64,000 bases of DNA from Fodinibacter sp963763015 (GTDB lineage Bacteria; Actinomycetota; Actinomycetes; Actinomycetales; Dermatophilaceae), in the NCBI GenBank assembly GCA_963763015.1, contig CAVXML010000012.1:1-64000 (forward strand), read 5' to 3'. The notes under the pieces were generated by a model. That model ran no database searches, was not told the DNA's origin, and saw only the letters and a list, made by a program, of their open reading frames with translations. This document shows, in pieces, positions 27,464 through 38,350 of this stretch (position 1 is the first letter of the stretch; every line of letters begins with the position of its first letter). Made by a program: the position numbers and the translations under genes.

Positions 27464-28894
27464 GTGGCAGACCGGCTCAGCTCACTCGACACCTCCTTCC
27501 TCCACCTCGAGGACGCGACCACCCCGATGCACGTCGGGTCGGTCATGGTGTTCGACGCCCCCACCGGTGGGTTCGACTACGAGAGCCTCGTGTCGCTGAT
27601 CAGCGAGCGCATCGCCCACGTCCCGCGCTACCGGCAGCGGATCCGCAGCGTCGCGGGCGGTCTCGCCAACCCGGTCTGGGTCGACGACCGCAACTTCGAC
27701 ATGAGCTACCACGTGCGTCGCAGCGCACTGCCGCGACCCGGCACCGACGAGCAGCTCGAGGAGCTCGTGGCCCGCATCCAGCCGCGGCCGCTCGACCGCT
27801 CGCGACCGCTGTGGGAGGTCTACCTCGTCGAGGGCCTGGCGGAGGACCGCTTCGCGATCATCACGAAGAGCCACCACAGCCTCGTCGACGGCATCACGGC
27901 TGTCGACATCGGAAACGTCCTGCTCGACGGCAACCCGAGCGTCGGGGACGGCGTGTCCACGACGTGGCGCCCGCGCCCGGAACCGAGCTCGGTCGAGCTC
28001 ATCGTGGGGGCGGTGACCGACGCGGTCCGCTCCCCGAGCCAGGTCGTCGAGACGGTGCAGAACGGCGTCCTCGACGTCAAGAAGACCCTGGGCAAGGTGG
28101 CGGGCGTGGCAGGGGAGGTCGTCTCGACGGTGGCCCGGATGTCGGCGCGACCCGCACCGACCTCACCCCTCAACGCCTCGGTGGGCCGGGCCCGCCGCTA
28201 CGTCATGATCGGCACCGACCTCGAGGACTACCGGCTGGTGCGAAAGCGTCTCGGCAAGGGCTCCTTCGCCGAGGAGGTCACGATCAACGACGTCATCCTC
28301 GCCACGATCGCCGGGGCGTTCCGGTCCTGGCTGCTCACCCGCGGCGAGTCGGTGTACCCGGGCACCACGATCCGAGCCATGGTCCCGGTCTCGGTCCACT
28401 CCGGCGGCGACGCGCCGACGGGCGCGCAGGTGACCGCCTGCTTCGTCGACCTTCCGGTCGGGGAGCCCGCACCCTCGATGCGTCTCCACCAGATCGCCTT
28501 CGCGATGCGCCAGCAGATGGAGGGCGGCACCGGCCGGGCGGTCTCGGCCGACACGCTGGCCGGGCTCGGCGGATTCGCCCCGCCGACGATGCACGCCCTC
28601 GGCGCTCGCCTCGGCGGGATGGTGTCGCGCCGGCTCTACAACGTCGTCATCACCAACGTCCCGGGCCCCCAGACCCCGTTGTACGCCGCCGGTGCGCGGA
28701 TGGTCTCGACCTACCCCGTCACCCCGCTCGGTCGGGGTCAGGCGCTGTCGATCGGACTGACGTCCTATGACGGCGGGGTCTACTACGGCCTCTACACCGA
28801 CCGTGACGCGATGCCCGACGCCGACGTGCTGGGTCGCGGCGTGGTCGACTCACTGCACGAGCTGCTCGAGGCACCACGGCTGGGGAAGCGCTGA
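27464..28894 (+). CDS. Wax ester synthase/diacylglycerol acyltransferase (WS/DGAT)
   Basis: 476 aa, family-typical length. Catalytic HHSLVDG motif near residues 137-143 (acyl-transfer His), N-terminal DTSFLHLEDATTPMHVG and C-terminal VITNVPGPQTPLYAAGARM, all hallmarks of bacterial WS/DGATs that make triacylglycerol or wax esters for storage. The GTG at 27464 lies 12 bp after the preceding stop; the GGGAGG immediately before it is too close for a normal ribosome site, so the exact start is uncertain. Followed closely by the DUF6912-like gene. Confidence 0.93.
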   Translation: MADRLSSLDTSFLHLEDATTPMHVGSVMVFDAPTGGFDYESLVSLISERIAHVPRYRQRIRSVAGGLANPVWVDDRNFDMSYHVRRSALPRPGTDEQLEELVARIQPRPLDRSRPLWEVYLVEGLAEDRFAIITKSHHSLVDGITAVDIGNVLLDGNPSVGDGVSTTWRPRPEPSSVELIVGAVTDAVRSPSQVVETVQNGVLDVKKTLGKVAGVAGEVVSTVARMSARPAPTSPLNASVGRARRYVMIGTDLEDYRLVRKRLGKGSFAEEVTINDVILATIAGAFRSWLLTRGESVYPGTTIRAMVPVSVHSGGDAPTGAQVTACFVDLPVGEPAPSMRLHQIAFAMRQQMEGGTGRAVSADTLAGLGGFAPPTMHALGARLGGMVSRRLYNVVITNVPGPQTPLYAAGARMVSTYPVTPLGRGQALSIGLTSYDGGVYYGLYTDRDAMPDADVLGRGVVDSLHELLEAPRLGKR

Positions 28895-28907
28895 GAGGCG
28901 TGGTCGG

Positions 28908-29339
28908 ATGCCGTTGACCCGCGTGTACCTGGCCCTGACCCCGGAGCACCTCGCGACCCTCGCCGAGGGGGGCTCGGTGGGGCCGGTGCCCGTCGCCGCG
29001 CACGCCGTGACGCCGGCGCTGGGAAAGCCCGGCTTGGTCACCGACGAGGAGGAGCTCGAGCACGCCGCCTGGCTGGCGGCGGCGGGGGAGGCGGTCGAGC
29101 ACAGCGAGGGCGGCACCCGGCGCCGGGTCGTCGCCGCGGCCGACGTCGACGCCAGCACCGTCACCCACCGCACCGCCCCCGGGCCTCCCTCGCACGTCGA
29201 GCTGCTGGCGCCGGTGGACCTGCGTCGAATCGTCTCGTTCCACGTCGACGAGGAGCCGGGCGCCACGGACGCCGCCGACCTCCTCTGGTACGACGTCACC
29301 GAGCTCGACGAGGTGCGCGCCCTCGTGAGCAGCGCCTGA
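28908..29339 (+). CDS. DUF6912-like protein
   Basis: 143 aa, resembles an actinobacterial family of unknown function that starts with MTRVYxPLT and contains AHAVTPALG and EEELEHAAWLAAAGEA. Ends with a conserved-looking stretch (LRRIVSFHVDEEPGATDAADLLWYDVTEL). No signal peptide or membrane helix. ATG at 28908, 13 bp after the acyltransferase stop, so probably the same transcript. The dispersed inverted-repeat element follows and could end it. Confidence 0.7.
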   Translation: MPLTRVYLALTPEHLATLAEGGSVGPVPVAAHAVTPALGKPGLVTDEEELEHAAWLAAAGEAVEHSEGGTRRRVVAAADVDASTVTHRTAPGPPSHVELLAPVDLRRIVSFHVDEEPGATDAADLLWYDVTELDEVRALVSSA

Positions 29340-29358
29340 CCCACCAACCAACCCCCGC

Positions 29359-29442
29359 CTCCCCGACTTCGTCTGTGGGGATGCCGTGTCGGGCGGGCGT
29401 GTCGCGGCGGGTCGCGGCACCGCCACAGACGAAGTCGGGGAG
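29359..29442. repeat. 18-bp inverted-repeat element, copy 2
   Basis: Arms 29359-29378 and 29423-29442 are perfectly complementary over 20 bases; the outer 18 (CTCCCCGACTTCGTCTGT) are identical to the arms at 15188-15271. Total span is 84 bases in both copies, but the 44-base interior is unrelated. It lies between two genes on the plus strand, 19 bases after a stop. Confidence 0.8.
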
Positions 29443-29525
29443 CCCGGGGCGGGTTGCGCGCTCCGTCGGGCGGGGGCAAGAGTGGGGGCATCCCACGTCG
29501 TGACCCCGAGCGAGGAGCGAACCCC

Positions 29526-31154
<1,629 letters not shown>

Positions 31155-31161
31155 CCCCGGG

Positions 31162-31659
31162 TCAGCGCGCGAGCCACTCCCGGAGCAGGTCGGTCTCGAT
31201 GCCGATGGCGGCGTTGATCGGCTCCGCCGCGGCCCGCTCGATCTTCCCGCCGATGAAGGGGACGTGGGCCTTGAGGTCGGCGTCCAGCACCTTCAGCGTC
31301 CCGGCGCCCGACGGCTCCAGCCGCAGGGTGCCCTTGAGCGTCAACGGTGCTCCCTTGACGTGCATGTCGACCGCCGACTCCCGCGACCCGTCCGCCGCCG
31401 GGCCGGACCAGGTCTGCACCTCGACGATCGTGAGGTGCTCTCCGACGAACGACTTCGCGACGTCCGGCAGCCCGGCGGACCTCAGGTGCCTCTCGGTGGT
31501 CACCCGCTCACCCCCCGGCCCGCCGGCGACGTCGACGCTGTAGTGGTTGGCGTCGTCGGTCGTCGCGAGGCACTTCGCCTCCTGGAACGCCACGTCGGTG
31601 AACAGCGAGTACACCTCCTCCACCGTCCCCGCCAGCTCCTCGCGCGTCGTCACTCGCAC
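31162..31659 (-). CDS. DUF2505-family protein
   Basis: 165 aa with the START/polyketide-cyclase-like pattern of DUF2505: EVYSLFTDVAFQEAKCLATTDDANHYSV, an amphipathic beta-rich middle, and a C-terminal helix IERAAAEPINAAIGIETDLLREWL. Such folds hold a hydrophobic ligand; none is known here. GTG start. Converges on pruA with a 7-bp gap. Downstream of the WXG-like pair on the same strand, 36 bp away, and possibly co-transcribed. Confidence 0.8.
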   Translation of the reverse strand: MRVTTREELAGTVEEVYSLFTDVAFQEAKCLATTDDANHYSVDVAGGPGGERVTTERHLRSAGLPDVAKSFVGEHLTIVEVQTWSGPAADGSRESAVDMHVKGAPLTLKGTLRLEPSGAGTLKVLDADLKAHVPFIGGKIERAAAEPINAAIGIETDLLREWLAR

Positions 31660-31695
31660 AGTCGCGTCCTCTCCGTCGTCGGTCCGGCGATCCTC

Positions 31696-32217
31696 TCACC
31701 CATCGCGCAGCCGGTGCGAGACGCCCGCGAGCGTGGTCGTGGACTCCCGCAGGAGCCCCAGGACGAAGTCGCGGCGACGGCGGTGCTGGGCGAGGAGGAG
31801 CTCCACCTCGCGCTGCAGCATCGACCGTGTCTCCTCCAGCGACCGGTCGGCCACGGCATCCGCATTGCCGGTCACCCCCCACGCGCGCTCGACCCGCCCA
31901 TCCCGCACCTCGAGCCCTGCGGCAGCGGCGCGCTCCTCGACCGCCCGCGCCCGTGCCACCAGGTCGGCGAGGTCGGTGGCGTGGTCCTGGAGCACGCTGC
32001 CCACCCGGTCGAGCTCGCCGGCGGTCTCGTCGCACTCCTGGGCAAGGGCCCCGCCGGCCCGTCTCGCGGCGACCGACCGTCGCCCGGTCCAGCCCTCGCC
32101 CACCGCCTCGTACGCCGTCCGCAGGCCGGTCGCCTGCCGACCCAGCCGCTCCGCGACGGCGCGGGCCGTGAGGGCGCACGCCGACACGGATGCCGGGTCG
32201 CCCGGCACGAGGCTCAT
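31696..32217 (-). CDS. WXG-like helical protein
   Basis: 173 aa, almost entirely helical. A Trp-Thr-Gly sits in a turn between two helices (AYEAVGEGWTGRRSVAARRAG, near residues 43-46), the hallmark of WXG100 secretion substrates, but the protein is longer than the usual ~100 aa and ends in a charged helix (LLLAQHRRRRDFVLGLL). ATG overlaps the stop of the upstream gene by 4 bp, so the two form a pair as esx genes do. I infer a type VII-like substrate or its relative; direct proof is lacking. Confidence 0.6.
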   Translation of the reverse strand: MSLVPGDPASVSACALTARAVAERLGRQATGLRTAYEAVGEGWTGRRSVAARRAGGALAQECDETAGELDRVGSVLQDHATDLADLVARARAVEERAAAAGLEVRDGRVERAWGVTGNADAVADRSLEETRSMLQREVELLLAQHRRRRDFVLGLLRESTTTLAGVSHRLRDG

Positions 32218-32552
32218 GGCGCCGGTTCCCGCGGCTCGGCGGGTCGGATGCCGCCCACCGGCGTGGCCGTCGTGCCCGCCGGCGGTGGTACGCGCGTGGA
32301 CGCCGCGGGGGATGCCGGTGACGCGGCATCCCGCGCCAGTGACGGGGCGAGCCGGTCGGCGGTCCCACCGAGAGCGCGGAGTGTGTCGACGACCTGGTCG
32401 AGCCAGTCGTCGAGCACCCGCTGTGGGCGCGGCTCACCGGTCACCACGAGGCAGGCGAGCACGTCCTCCTCCGCGGAGACGACGGCCGCGCGCAGGGCGT
32501 CGAGCCGGGCGAGTGCGGCGCGGGCGGGCTCCGGGTCGGGACCGAGGGGCAC
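32214..32552 (-). CDS. Small helical protein paired with the WXG-like gene
   Basis: About 112 aa, not recognised. Two helices (ARAALARLDALRAAVVSAEEDVLACLVV and RVLDDWLDQVVDTLRALGGTADRLAPSLA) then a Pro/Ala/Thr-rich tail. The GTG at 32552 is chosen because the frame further upstream is Arg/Pro-rich and overlaps the NAD-GDH promoter region; the ribosome site is weak, so the start is uncertain. Size and position suggest the partner of the WXG-like protein downstream. Confidence 0.5.
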   Translation of the reverse strand: MPLGPDPEPARAALARLDALRAAVVSAEEDVLACLVVTGEPRPQRVLDDWLDQVVDTLRALGGTADRLAPSLARDAASPASPAASTRVPPPAGTTATPVGGIRPAEPREPAP

Positions 32553-32702
32553 GTCGCCACTGTAGGTGCCGAGGGCCGACTCGCTCGCAGGGTTACCCAC
32601 AGGGGCCTCCACGTGCGGCACGGGCCTCGGGGTAGTCGCCCGGTGTCCCGGGTCCGAGACAACCCTGCCGGGCCTCGGGGGACGCCCCGGCGCCCGGGTC
32701 GA

Positions 32703-32708
32703 TAGGCT
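32703..32708 (+). promoter_or_regulatory. Candidate -10 element (TAGGCT) of the NAD-GDH gene
   Basis: TAGGCT about 62 bases before the ATG at 32771. The leader holds a good GAGAGGGAG ribosome site (about 32750-32758), so this mRNA is not leaderless, unlike others with the same box. Confidence 0.4.
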
Positions 32709-32770
32709 CCGAGACGGATACAAGGATGTGTCGTAACGCCCGGTGAGCCGAGAGGGAGTGCACTCGCCCC

Positions 32771-35700
32771 ATGTCGCAGCTCCAGGACAGCACTCGTGAG
32801 GACGTTCTCGGCCCGATCGCCACGGCGTTCGAGGAGTCCGCGCCTGACGGCCTGGGCCACGACTTCGTCGAGAGGTACTTCCGGCACGTGCCGGTCGACG
32901 AGCTGACCTCGCGGACCGCCGACATCTACGCGGGCGCCGCCCGCAGCCACCTCGAGCTGGCCCGCCACCGACTTCCCGGCGTGGCCAACGTGCGGGTCTA
33001 CAACCCGAGCACCGAGAACGACGGCTGGTCCAACGCCCGCACCGTGATCCAGGTCGTCACCGACGACATGCCGTTCCTCGTCGACTCGGTGACCGGTGCC
33101 CTCGTCGGCTCCGGCATCGACATCCACCTCATCGTCCACCCCCAGCTCATCGTCGTGCGGGATGCCGTCGGGCGACTCGAGCAGGTCCTCGACCGCGACG
33201 TCACCGGTCGGTCCAGCAAGGGGGGCGTGGGCGAGCTGGCCGAGTCGTGGATGCTGCTCGCGATCGACCGGGAGAGCGACGAGGAGCGCCGCGCCGGCAT
33301 CGAGCAGCAGGTGCGGGAGGTGCTCGAGGACGTCCGCCAGGCAGTCGAGGACTGGCCGAAGATGCGGAGCAAGTGCCTGGTCCTGGCCGCTGAGCTCGAG
33401 GGAACCCCGCCTCCGGGCATCGACCCCGGCGAGGTGGAGCTCGCGACGCGCTTCCTGCGCTGGATGGCCGACGACCACTTCACGTTCCTGGGCTACCGCG
33501 ACTACACCCTGTCGCAGACCCCCGAGGGGGAGATCATCGCCCCGGTCACGGGCTCGGGCCTGGGGATGCTGCGGCCGGACCCGCCGCTCGGCAAGGAACC
33601 CGACATCCTCACCCCCCAGGCGCGCGAGAAGGCGCACGAGCCGAACGTCCTCGTCCTCACCAAGGCGAACTCGCGCTCGACCGTGCACCGTGTGGCCCAC
33701 CTCGACTACGTCGGCGTCAAGGCGTACGACGAGGCGGGCCAGGTCGTGGGGGAGCGCCGGTTCCTCGGGCTGTACGCGTCCACCGCCTACACCGAGTCCG
33801 TGCTGCGGGTCCCCCTCGTGGCGGAGAAGGTCCAGGCGGTCCTGGAGCGCTCCGGTGTCGCTCCGGACAGCCACACCGGCAAGGACCTCCTCGGAGTCCT
33901 CGAGAGCTATCCCCGCGACGAGCTCTTCCAGGCCAGCGTCGACCAGCTCTACGAGACGGCGATGGCGGTCACGCAGCTCCAGGAGCGCCGCCGCACCAAG
34001 CTGTTCATCCGCGAGGACGACTTCGGCCGCTTCGTGTCGTGCCTCGTCTACATCCCGCGCGACCGCTACAACACCGCGGTGCGGCTGCGGATGGCCGACA
34101 TCCTCAAGGACACCTTCGGCGGTGAGTCGGTGGAGTTCGCGGCGCGGGTCAGCGAGTCGGCGCTGTCACGGATCCAGTTCGTGGTCCGGGTCCCTCGGGG
34201 CAGGCAGGTGCGAAGGCTGCCGACGGCCGAGCAGGAGACCCTCGAGCAGCGCCTCGTCGAGGTGAGCCGCACCTGGTCCGACCGCCTTGGTGACGCACTG
34301 CGGGAAACCCACGGCGAGGAGGCCGGTGACCGTCTCCTGGACCGGTTCGGGCGTGCCTTCCCGACCTCGTACGAGGAGACCTTCCGCGTCACGCAGGGTG
34401 TCGCCGACATCGCGCACCTGGACCGTCTCGGGCCCACCACGCGCACGAGCGTCGCGCTCTACCGCCCCGCGGAGGCTCCGGACACCATCCGTCGCTTCAA
34501 GCTCTTCCGGGTGGACCCGCTCTCCCTCACCGACATCCTGCCGATCTTCAGCCACATGGGCGTCGAGGTCGTCGATGAGCAGCCGTTCGAGGTCGAGCGG
34601 GCCGACGGCACCACCCTCTACGTCTACGACTTCGGGCTCCGCGTCTCCGACGCCGCGATCTGGGACGCGTGCCCACACGACCGGCTCCGCGAGCTGTTCG
34701 AGGGTGCCGTCTCGGCGGTCTGGGACGGGAGGGCGGAGTCGGACGGCTTCAACCGGCTGGTTCTCGCCGCGCAGCTCACGTGGCGGCAGGTGGTCGTCGT
34801 CCGCACCATCGCCAAGTACCTGCGGCAGACCCGCGCCACCTACTCGCAGGACTACCTCGAGGACGCCCTGGTGTCCCACCCGGCGATCGCCCGCGACCTC
34901 GTGGACCTGTGGGAGACGCGCTTCGACCCGGACCGGCATCCCGGGTCGGCCGCGGCCGACGCGGTGCCAGCAGGTGGCGACGCCGCAGCCGAGACCACCC
35001 CGTCGTCGGCGGGGAACGAGCGATCGGCCGCCGAGGCGGTCGTCACACAGCGCGTGCTCGACGCCCTCGACGCGGTGTCCTCGCTGGACCACGACCGCAT
35101 CATCCGCGCCTTCCTCGGCGTCATCCGCGCCGGGCTGCGCACCAACTTCTACCAGGCCGGCGCCGACGGCGCCGAGCACAAGCCGTACGTCTCCCTCAAG
35201 CTCAACCCCAAGGCCGTGCCCGACCTGCCGGCGCCACGCCCCCAGTTCGAGATCTGGGTCTACAGCCCGCGGGTGGAGGGGGTGCACCTGCGCTTCGGGC
35301 CGGTGGCCCGCGGCGGGCTGCGCTGGTCGGACCGCCGGGAGGACTTCCGCACCGAGGTGCTGGGGCTGGTCAAGGCGCAGATGGTCAAGAACGCCGTCAT
35401 CGTCCCGACCGGCTCCAAGGGCGGGTTCTACCCCAAGCAGCTGCCCGACCCCGCGGTGGACCGCGAGGCGTGGCTGGAGGAGGGCAAGACGGCATACCGG
35501 ATGTTCATCTCGGGGCTGCTCGACGTCACGGACAACCGTGTCTCCGGCGCGATCGTGCCCCCGGAGAGGGTGGTACGCCACGACGGCGGCGACCCGTACC
35601 TCGTCGTCGCCGCGGACAAGGGAACCGCCACGTTCTCGGACATCGCCAACGGCGTCGCGCAGTCGTACGGCTTCTGGCTCGACGACGCCTTCGCCTCGGG

Positions 35701-37729
35701 TGGCTCCGCGGGCTACGACCACAAGGCGATGGGGATCACCGCCCGCGGTGCCTGGGAGTCGGTGAAGAGGCACTTCCGCGAGATGGGCGTGGACACCCAG
35801 ACCACCGACTTCACGGTGGTCGGCATCGGCGACATGAGCGGCGACGTCTTCGGCAACGGGATGCTGCTCTCGGAGCACATCCGACTCGTCGCCGCGTTCG
35901 ACCACCGCCACGTGTTCGTCGACCCCGACCCGGTGGCGGCGACATCGTTCGCGGAGCGCAGCCGGCTCTTCGGACTCCCCCGCTCGTCGTGGGACGACTA
36001 CGACCGCACGCTCATCTCCGAGGGTGGGGGCGTCTTCCCACGCACGCTGAAGTCGATCGAGATCACCCCGCAGATGGCGCGGGCCCTCGGCATCCCGAAG
36101 TCGACGAAGGCCATGACGCCCGCCGAGCTGATCCACGCCATCCTGCTGGCCCCGGTCGACCTGCTCTGGAACGGCGGCATCGGCACCTACGTCAAGGCCT
36201 CCACCGAGGACCACCTCTCGATCGGCGACCGGGCCAACGACGCGATCCGGGTCGACGGCAAGCAGCTGCGGGTCCTCGTCGTCGGCGAGGGTGGGAACCT
36301 CGGCCTGTCGCAGCTCGGGCGCATCGAGGCGGCCCTGTGCGGCGTGCGGGTCAACACCGACGCCATCGACAACTCGGCGGGCGTCGACACCTCCGACCAC
36401 GAGGTCAACATCAAGATCCTCCTCGGCGAGGTCGTGCGTTCCTCCGGCATGACCACCGACGAGCGAAACGAGCTGCTCGCGTCGATGACCGACGACGTCG
36501 CCGCGCACGTGCTGCGTGACAACTACGAGCAGAACGTCCTCCTCGGCAACGCCCGCGCGCAGGAGCACTCGATGGCCAGCGTCCACGAGCGGCTCATGCA
36601 CTGGCTGGAGGACCGCGGTGAGCTCGACCGTGGCCTGGAGTTCCTCCCGAGCGACGCCGAGCTCGAGAAGCGAGCGCATGACGGGCTCGGGCTGAAGTCA
36701 CCGGAGTTCGCCGTCCTCGTCGCCTACGCCAAGCTGGCGCTGAAGCAGGACATCCTCGCCAGCTCGATCCCCGACGACCCGTACTTCGAGGGGACGCTCG
36801 CCGACTACTTCCCCCCGGCGATCCGTGAGCGGTATGCGGGCGAGCTCGCCGGCCACCCGCTGCGCCGCGAGATCATCACCAACTCGGTCGTCAACTCCAT
36901 GGTCAACCGCGGCGGCATCACCTTCGCCTACCGGGCGGCCGAGGAGGCCGGGGCGACCCCGGAGCAGGTGGCCCGGGCGTTCGTGGTGTGCCGAGAGGTC
37001 TTCGGCCTGGCCGACTACGTCCGACAGGTCGAGCTGCTCGACAACGTCGTGCCCACGGCAGCCCAGACCGCGCTGTACCTCGAGTTCCGCCGGCTGCTCG
37101 ACCGCTCCGTCCGGTGGTTCCTGTCGTCACGGCCCACCATGCTCGACATCGGCGCCGAGATCGAGCGGTTCTCGGGGATCGTCGGCGAGCTCGGACCGCA
37201 GGTGCCGACGCTGCTGCGCGGCGACGAGCGCCGACGGCTGCAGCGCCGGGCGACCGAGTTCGAGAAGGTCGGCGTGCCCGCGGAGCTGGCCCTCCACGCA
37301 GCCGCCCTGCTCGACTGGTTCTCATTGCTGGACATCTCCGACATCGCCACCGACACCGGCCGCCAGCCGATCGACGTGGCACCGCTGTACTACCTCGTCT
37401 CGGAGCGGTTCGGGATCGACGCCATGCTGAGCAAGGTCACCCGCCTTCCGCGCGACGACCGCTGGGATGCGCTGGCCCGTGGTGCCCTGCGCGACGACCT
37501 CTACTCGGTGCTCGAGTCGCTCATCCGCTCCGTCATCGAGGTCGGCGGCGACGCCGGGCCCGAGGCGGAGGCGCAGTGGGCGAGGTGGGAGACGGCCAAC
37601 GCGGCATCCATCCAACGTGCGAGGACGGCACTGTCGGCGATCCGCCGGCTCGAGAACCCCAACATCGCGGCCCTGTCGGTGGCGCTGCGAACCCTGCGCG
37701 CGGTGGTCCGGGTCGGCGCCTCCACCTGA
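32771..37729 (+). CDS. gdh: Large NAD-dependent glutamate dehydrogenase (GDH-180 type)
   Basis: 1652 aa, close to the length of the mycobacterial and streptomycete enzymes. It deaminates glutamate to 2-oxoglutarate and ammonia with NAD+. The first ~700 residues are the regulatory ACT-like part; the catalytic core holds RGGLRWSDRREDFRTEVLGLVKAQMVKNAV (about 848-878) with its substrate lysines, PTGSKGGFY, and the cofactor part GIGDMSGDVFGNGMLLSEHIRL with DPDP. The C-terminal ~500 residues are helical and family-specific. Ribosome site GAGAGGGAG. With pruA upstream it forms a proline-to-2-oxoglutarate route. Confidence 0.96.
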   Translation: MSQLQDSTREDVLGPIATAFEESAPDGLGHDFVERYFRHVPVDELTSRTADIYAGAARSHLELARHRLPGVANVRVYNPSTENDGWSNARTVIQVVTDDMPFLVDSVTGALVGSGIDIHLIVHPQLIVVRDAVGRLEQVLDRDVTGRSSKGGVGELAESWMLLAIDRESDEERRAGIEQQVREVLEDVRQAVEDWPKMRSKCLVLAAELEGTPPPGIDPGEVELATRFLRWMADDHFTFLGYRDYTLSQTPEGEIIAPVTGSGLGMLRPDPPLGKEPDILTPQAREKAHEPNVLVLTKANSRSTVHRVAHLDYVGVKAYDEAGQVVGERRFLGLYASTAYTESVLRVPLVAEKVQAVLERSGVAPDSHTGKDLLGVLESYPRDELFQASVDQLYETAMAVTQLQERRRTKLFIREDDFGRFVSCLVYIPRDRYNTAVRLRMADILKDTFGGESVEFAARVSESALSRIQFVVRVPRGRQVRRLPTAEQETLEQRLVEVSRTWSDRLGDALRETHGEEAGDRLLDRFGRAFPTSYEETFRVTQGVADIAHLDRLGPTTRTSVALYRPAEAPDTIRRFKLFRVDPLSLTDILPIFSHMGVEVVDEQPFEVERADGTTLYVYDFGLRVSDAAIWDACPHDRLRELFEGAVSAVWDGRAESDGFNRLVLAAQLTWRQVVVVRTIAKYLRQTRATYSQDYLEDALVSHPAIARDLVDLWETRFDPDRHPGSAAADAVPAGGDAAAETTPSSAGNERSAAEAVVTQRVLDALDAVSSLDHDRIIRAFLGVIRAGLRTNFYQAGADGAEHKPYVSLKLNPKAVPDLPAPRPQFEIWVYSPRVEGVHLRFGPVARGGLRWSDRREDFRTEVLGLVKAQMVKNAVIVPTGSKGGFYPKQLPDPAVDREAWLEEGKTAYRMFISGLLDVTDNRVSGAIVPPERVVRHDGGDPYLVVAADKGTATFSDIANGVAQSYGFWLDDAFASGGSAGYDHKAMGITARGAWESVKRHFREMGVDTQTTDFTVVGIGDMSGDVFGNGMLLSEHIRLVAAFDHRHVFVDPDPVAATSFAERSRLFGLPRSSWDDYDRTLISEGGGVFPRTLKSIEITPQMARALGIPKSTKAMTPAELIHAILLAPVDLLWNGGIGTYVKASTEDHLSIGDRANDAIRVDGKQLRVLVVGEGGNLGLSQLGRIEAALCGVRVNTDAIDNSAGVDTSDHEVNIKILLGEVVRSSGMTTDERNELLASMTDDVAAHVLRDNYEQNVLLGNARAQEHSMASVHERLMHWLEDRGELDRGLEFLPSDAELEKRAHDGLGLKSPEFAVLVAYAKLALKQDILASSIPDDPYFEGTLADYFPPAIRERYAGELAGHPLRREIITNSVVNSMVNRGGITFAYRAAEEAGATPEQVARAFVVCREVFGLADYVRQVELLDNVVPTAAQTALYLEFRRLLDRSVRWFLSSRPTMLDIGAEIERFSGIVGELGPQVPTLLRGDERRRLQRRATEFEKVGVPAELALHAAALLDWFSLLDISDIATDTGRQPIDVAPLYYLVSERFGIDAMLSKVTRLPRDDRWDALARGALRDDLYSVLESLIRSVIEVGGDAGPEAEAQWARWETANAASIQRARTALSAIRRLENPNIAALSVALRTLRAVVRVGAST

Positions 37730-37742
37730 CCCCGCTCGTCCC

Positions 37743-37914
37743 CATATCGACCAATAGGTCACTGGAGGTACGCCCGGGCTGTACCTGCGGTGACCTATCG
37801 GTCACTTGGGGTACGCCGGGGCTGCACCTGCGGTGACCTATCGGTCACTTGGGGTACGCCGGGACTGCACCTGCGGTGACCTATCGGTCACTTGAGGTAC
37901 GCCTCGCAGCAGGA
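37743..37914 (+). repeat. 43-bp tandem array, each unit with a GTGACC-GGTCAC hairpin
   Basis: Copies begin at 37786, 37829 and 37872 (spacing exactly 43), with a degenerate copy before them from about 37743. Each contains GTGACCTATCGGTCAC, a six-pair stem with loop TATC; the first copy has GACC-AATA-GGTC instead. The array starts 14 bases after the gdh stop in the 233-base gap to the next gene. It could end gdh transcription or bind a dimeric protein several times. Confidence 0.8.
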
Positions 37915-37941
37915 GGGCCCGACGCCGATGGCGTCGGGCCC
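37915..37941 (-). terminator. Hairpin downstream of the small secreted protein gene
   Basis: GGGCCCGACGCC and GGCGTCGGGCCC flank a three-base loop, about 22 bases past the stop of the minus-strand gene at 37963. A 12-bp perfect stem; a likely terminator. Confidence 0.65.
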
Positions 37942-37962
37942 TTCGGGAGTGTTGAGTTCTGG

Positions 37963-38283
37963 TCAGGCAGGGTGGGCAGCACGGGCGTGGGTACGCCGCG
38001 AGGCGACGACCGCTCCCGCACCGGCCAGGGCGACACCGGCCAGGATGCCGGCGCCGAGCTGCAGCACCTCGATGGCGTTGTCATCGGTCGGTCCGTTCGT
38101 GGTCACCGTTCCACCGCCGCCACCGGCGCTGGGCGTGTAGCAGGAGGTGGTGCAACGCTGTTCCTTGAGGCTGCCGGTCCCCGGGTCCTGCCGTGCGCTG
38201 GCGGGGCCGGCCATGGAGAGGGCGAGAAGTCCGGTCGCTCCGGCGATGCACGCCGCCCGACGGATGCTGGTGGTGTTCGACAT
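37963..38283 (-). CDS. Small secreted, membrane-anchored protein
   Basis: 106 aa, no family recognised. Sec signal peptide (basic start MSNTTSIRRAACIAG, hydrophobic core, cleavage after GPASA near residue 30), a short Gly/Thr-rich exposed part with two Cys (RCTTSC), a C-terminal membrane helix (LQLGAGILAGVALAGAGAVVAS) and a basic tail (RRTHARAAHPA). No LPXTG motif. ATG with GAAGAGGA upstream. Divergent from the giant SARP/STAND/WD40 regulator, with SARP-like repeats between them. Confidence 0.8.
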   Translation of the reverse strand: MSNTTSIRRAACIAGATGLLALSMAGPASARQDPGTGSLKEQRCTTSCYTPSAGGGGGTVTTNGPTDDNAIEVLQLGAGILAGVALAGAGAVVASRRTHARAAHPA

Positions 38284-38350
38284 GATGGTGGTCCTCTTCT
38301 TCAGCTGGTGTGGTGCCGGACGAGCTGTCCATGACCGTTTGTCGCACGGG

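Noticed and set aside
34166..36679. 837-codon minus-strand frame opposite the NAD-GDH gene
   Set aside because: Antisense shadow of a conserved enzyme; no motifs of its own.
37849..38334. Plus-strand frame over the small secreted protein gene
   Set aside because: Overlaps the 43-bp repeats and a terminator hairpin, with shadow composition; the minus-strand gene has a clear signal peptide and ribosome site.
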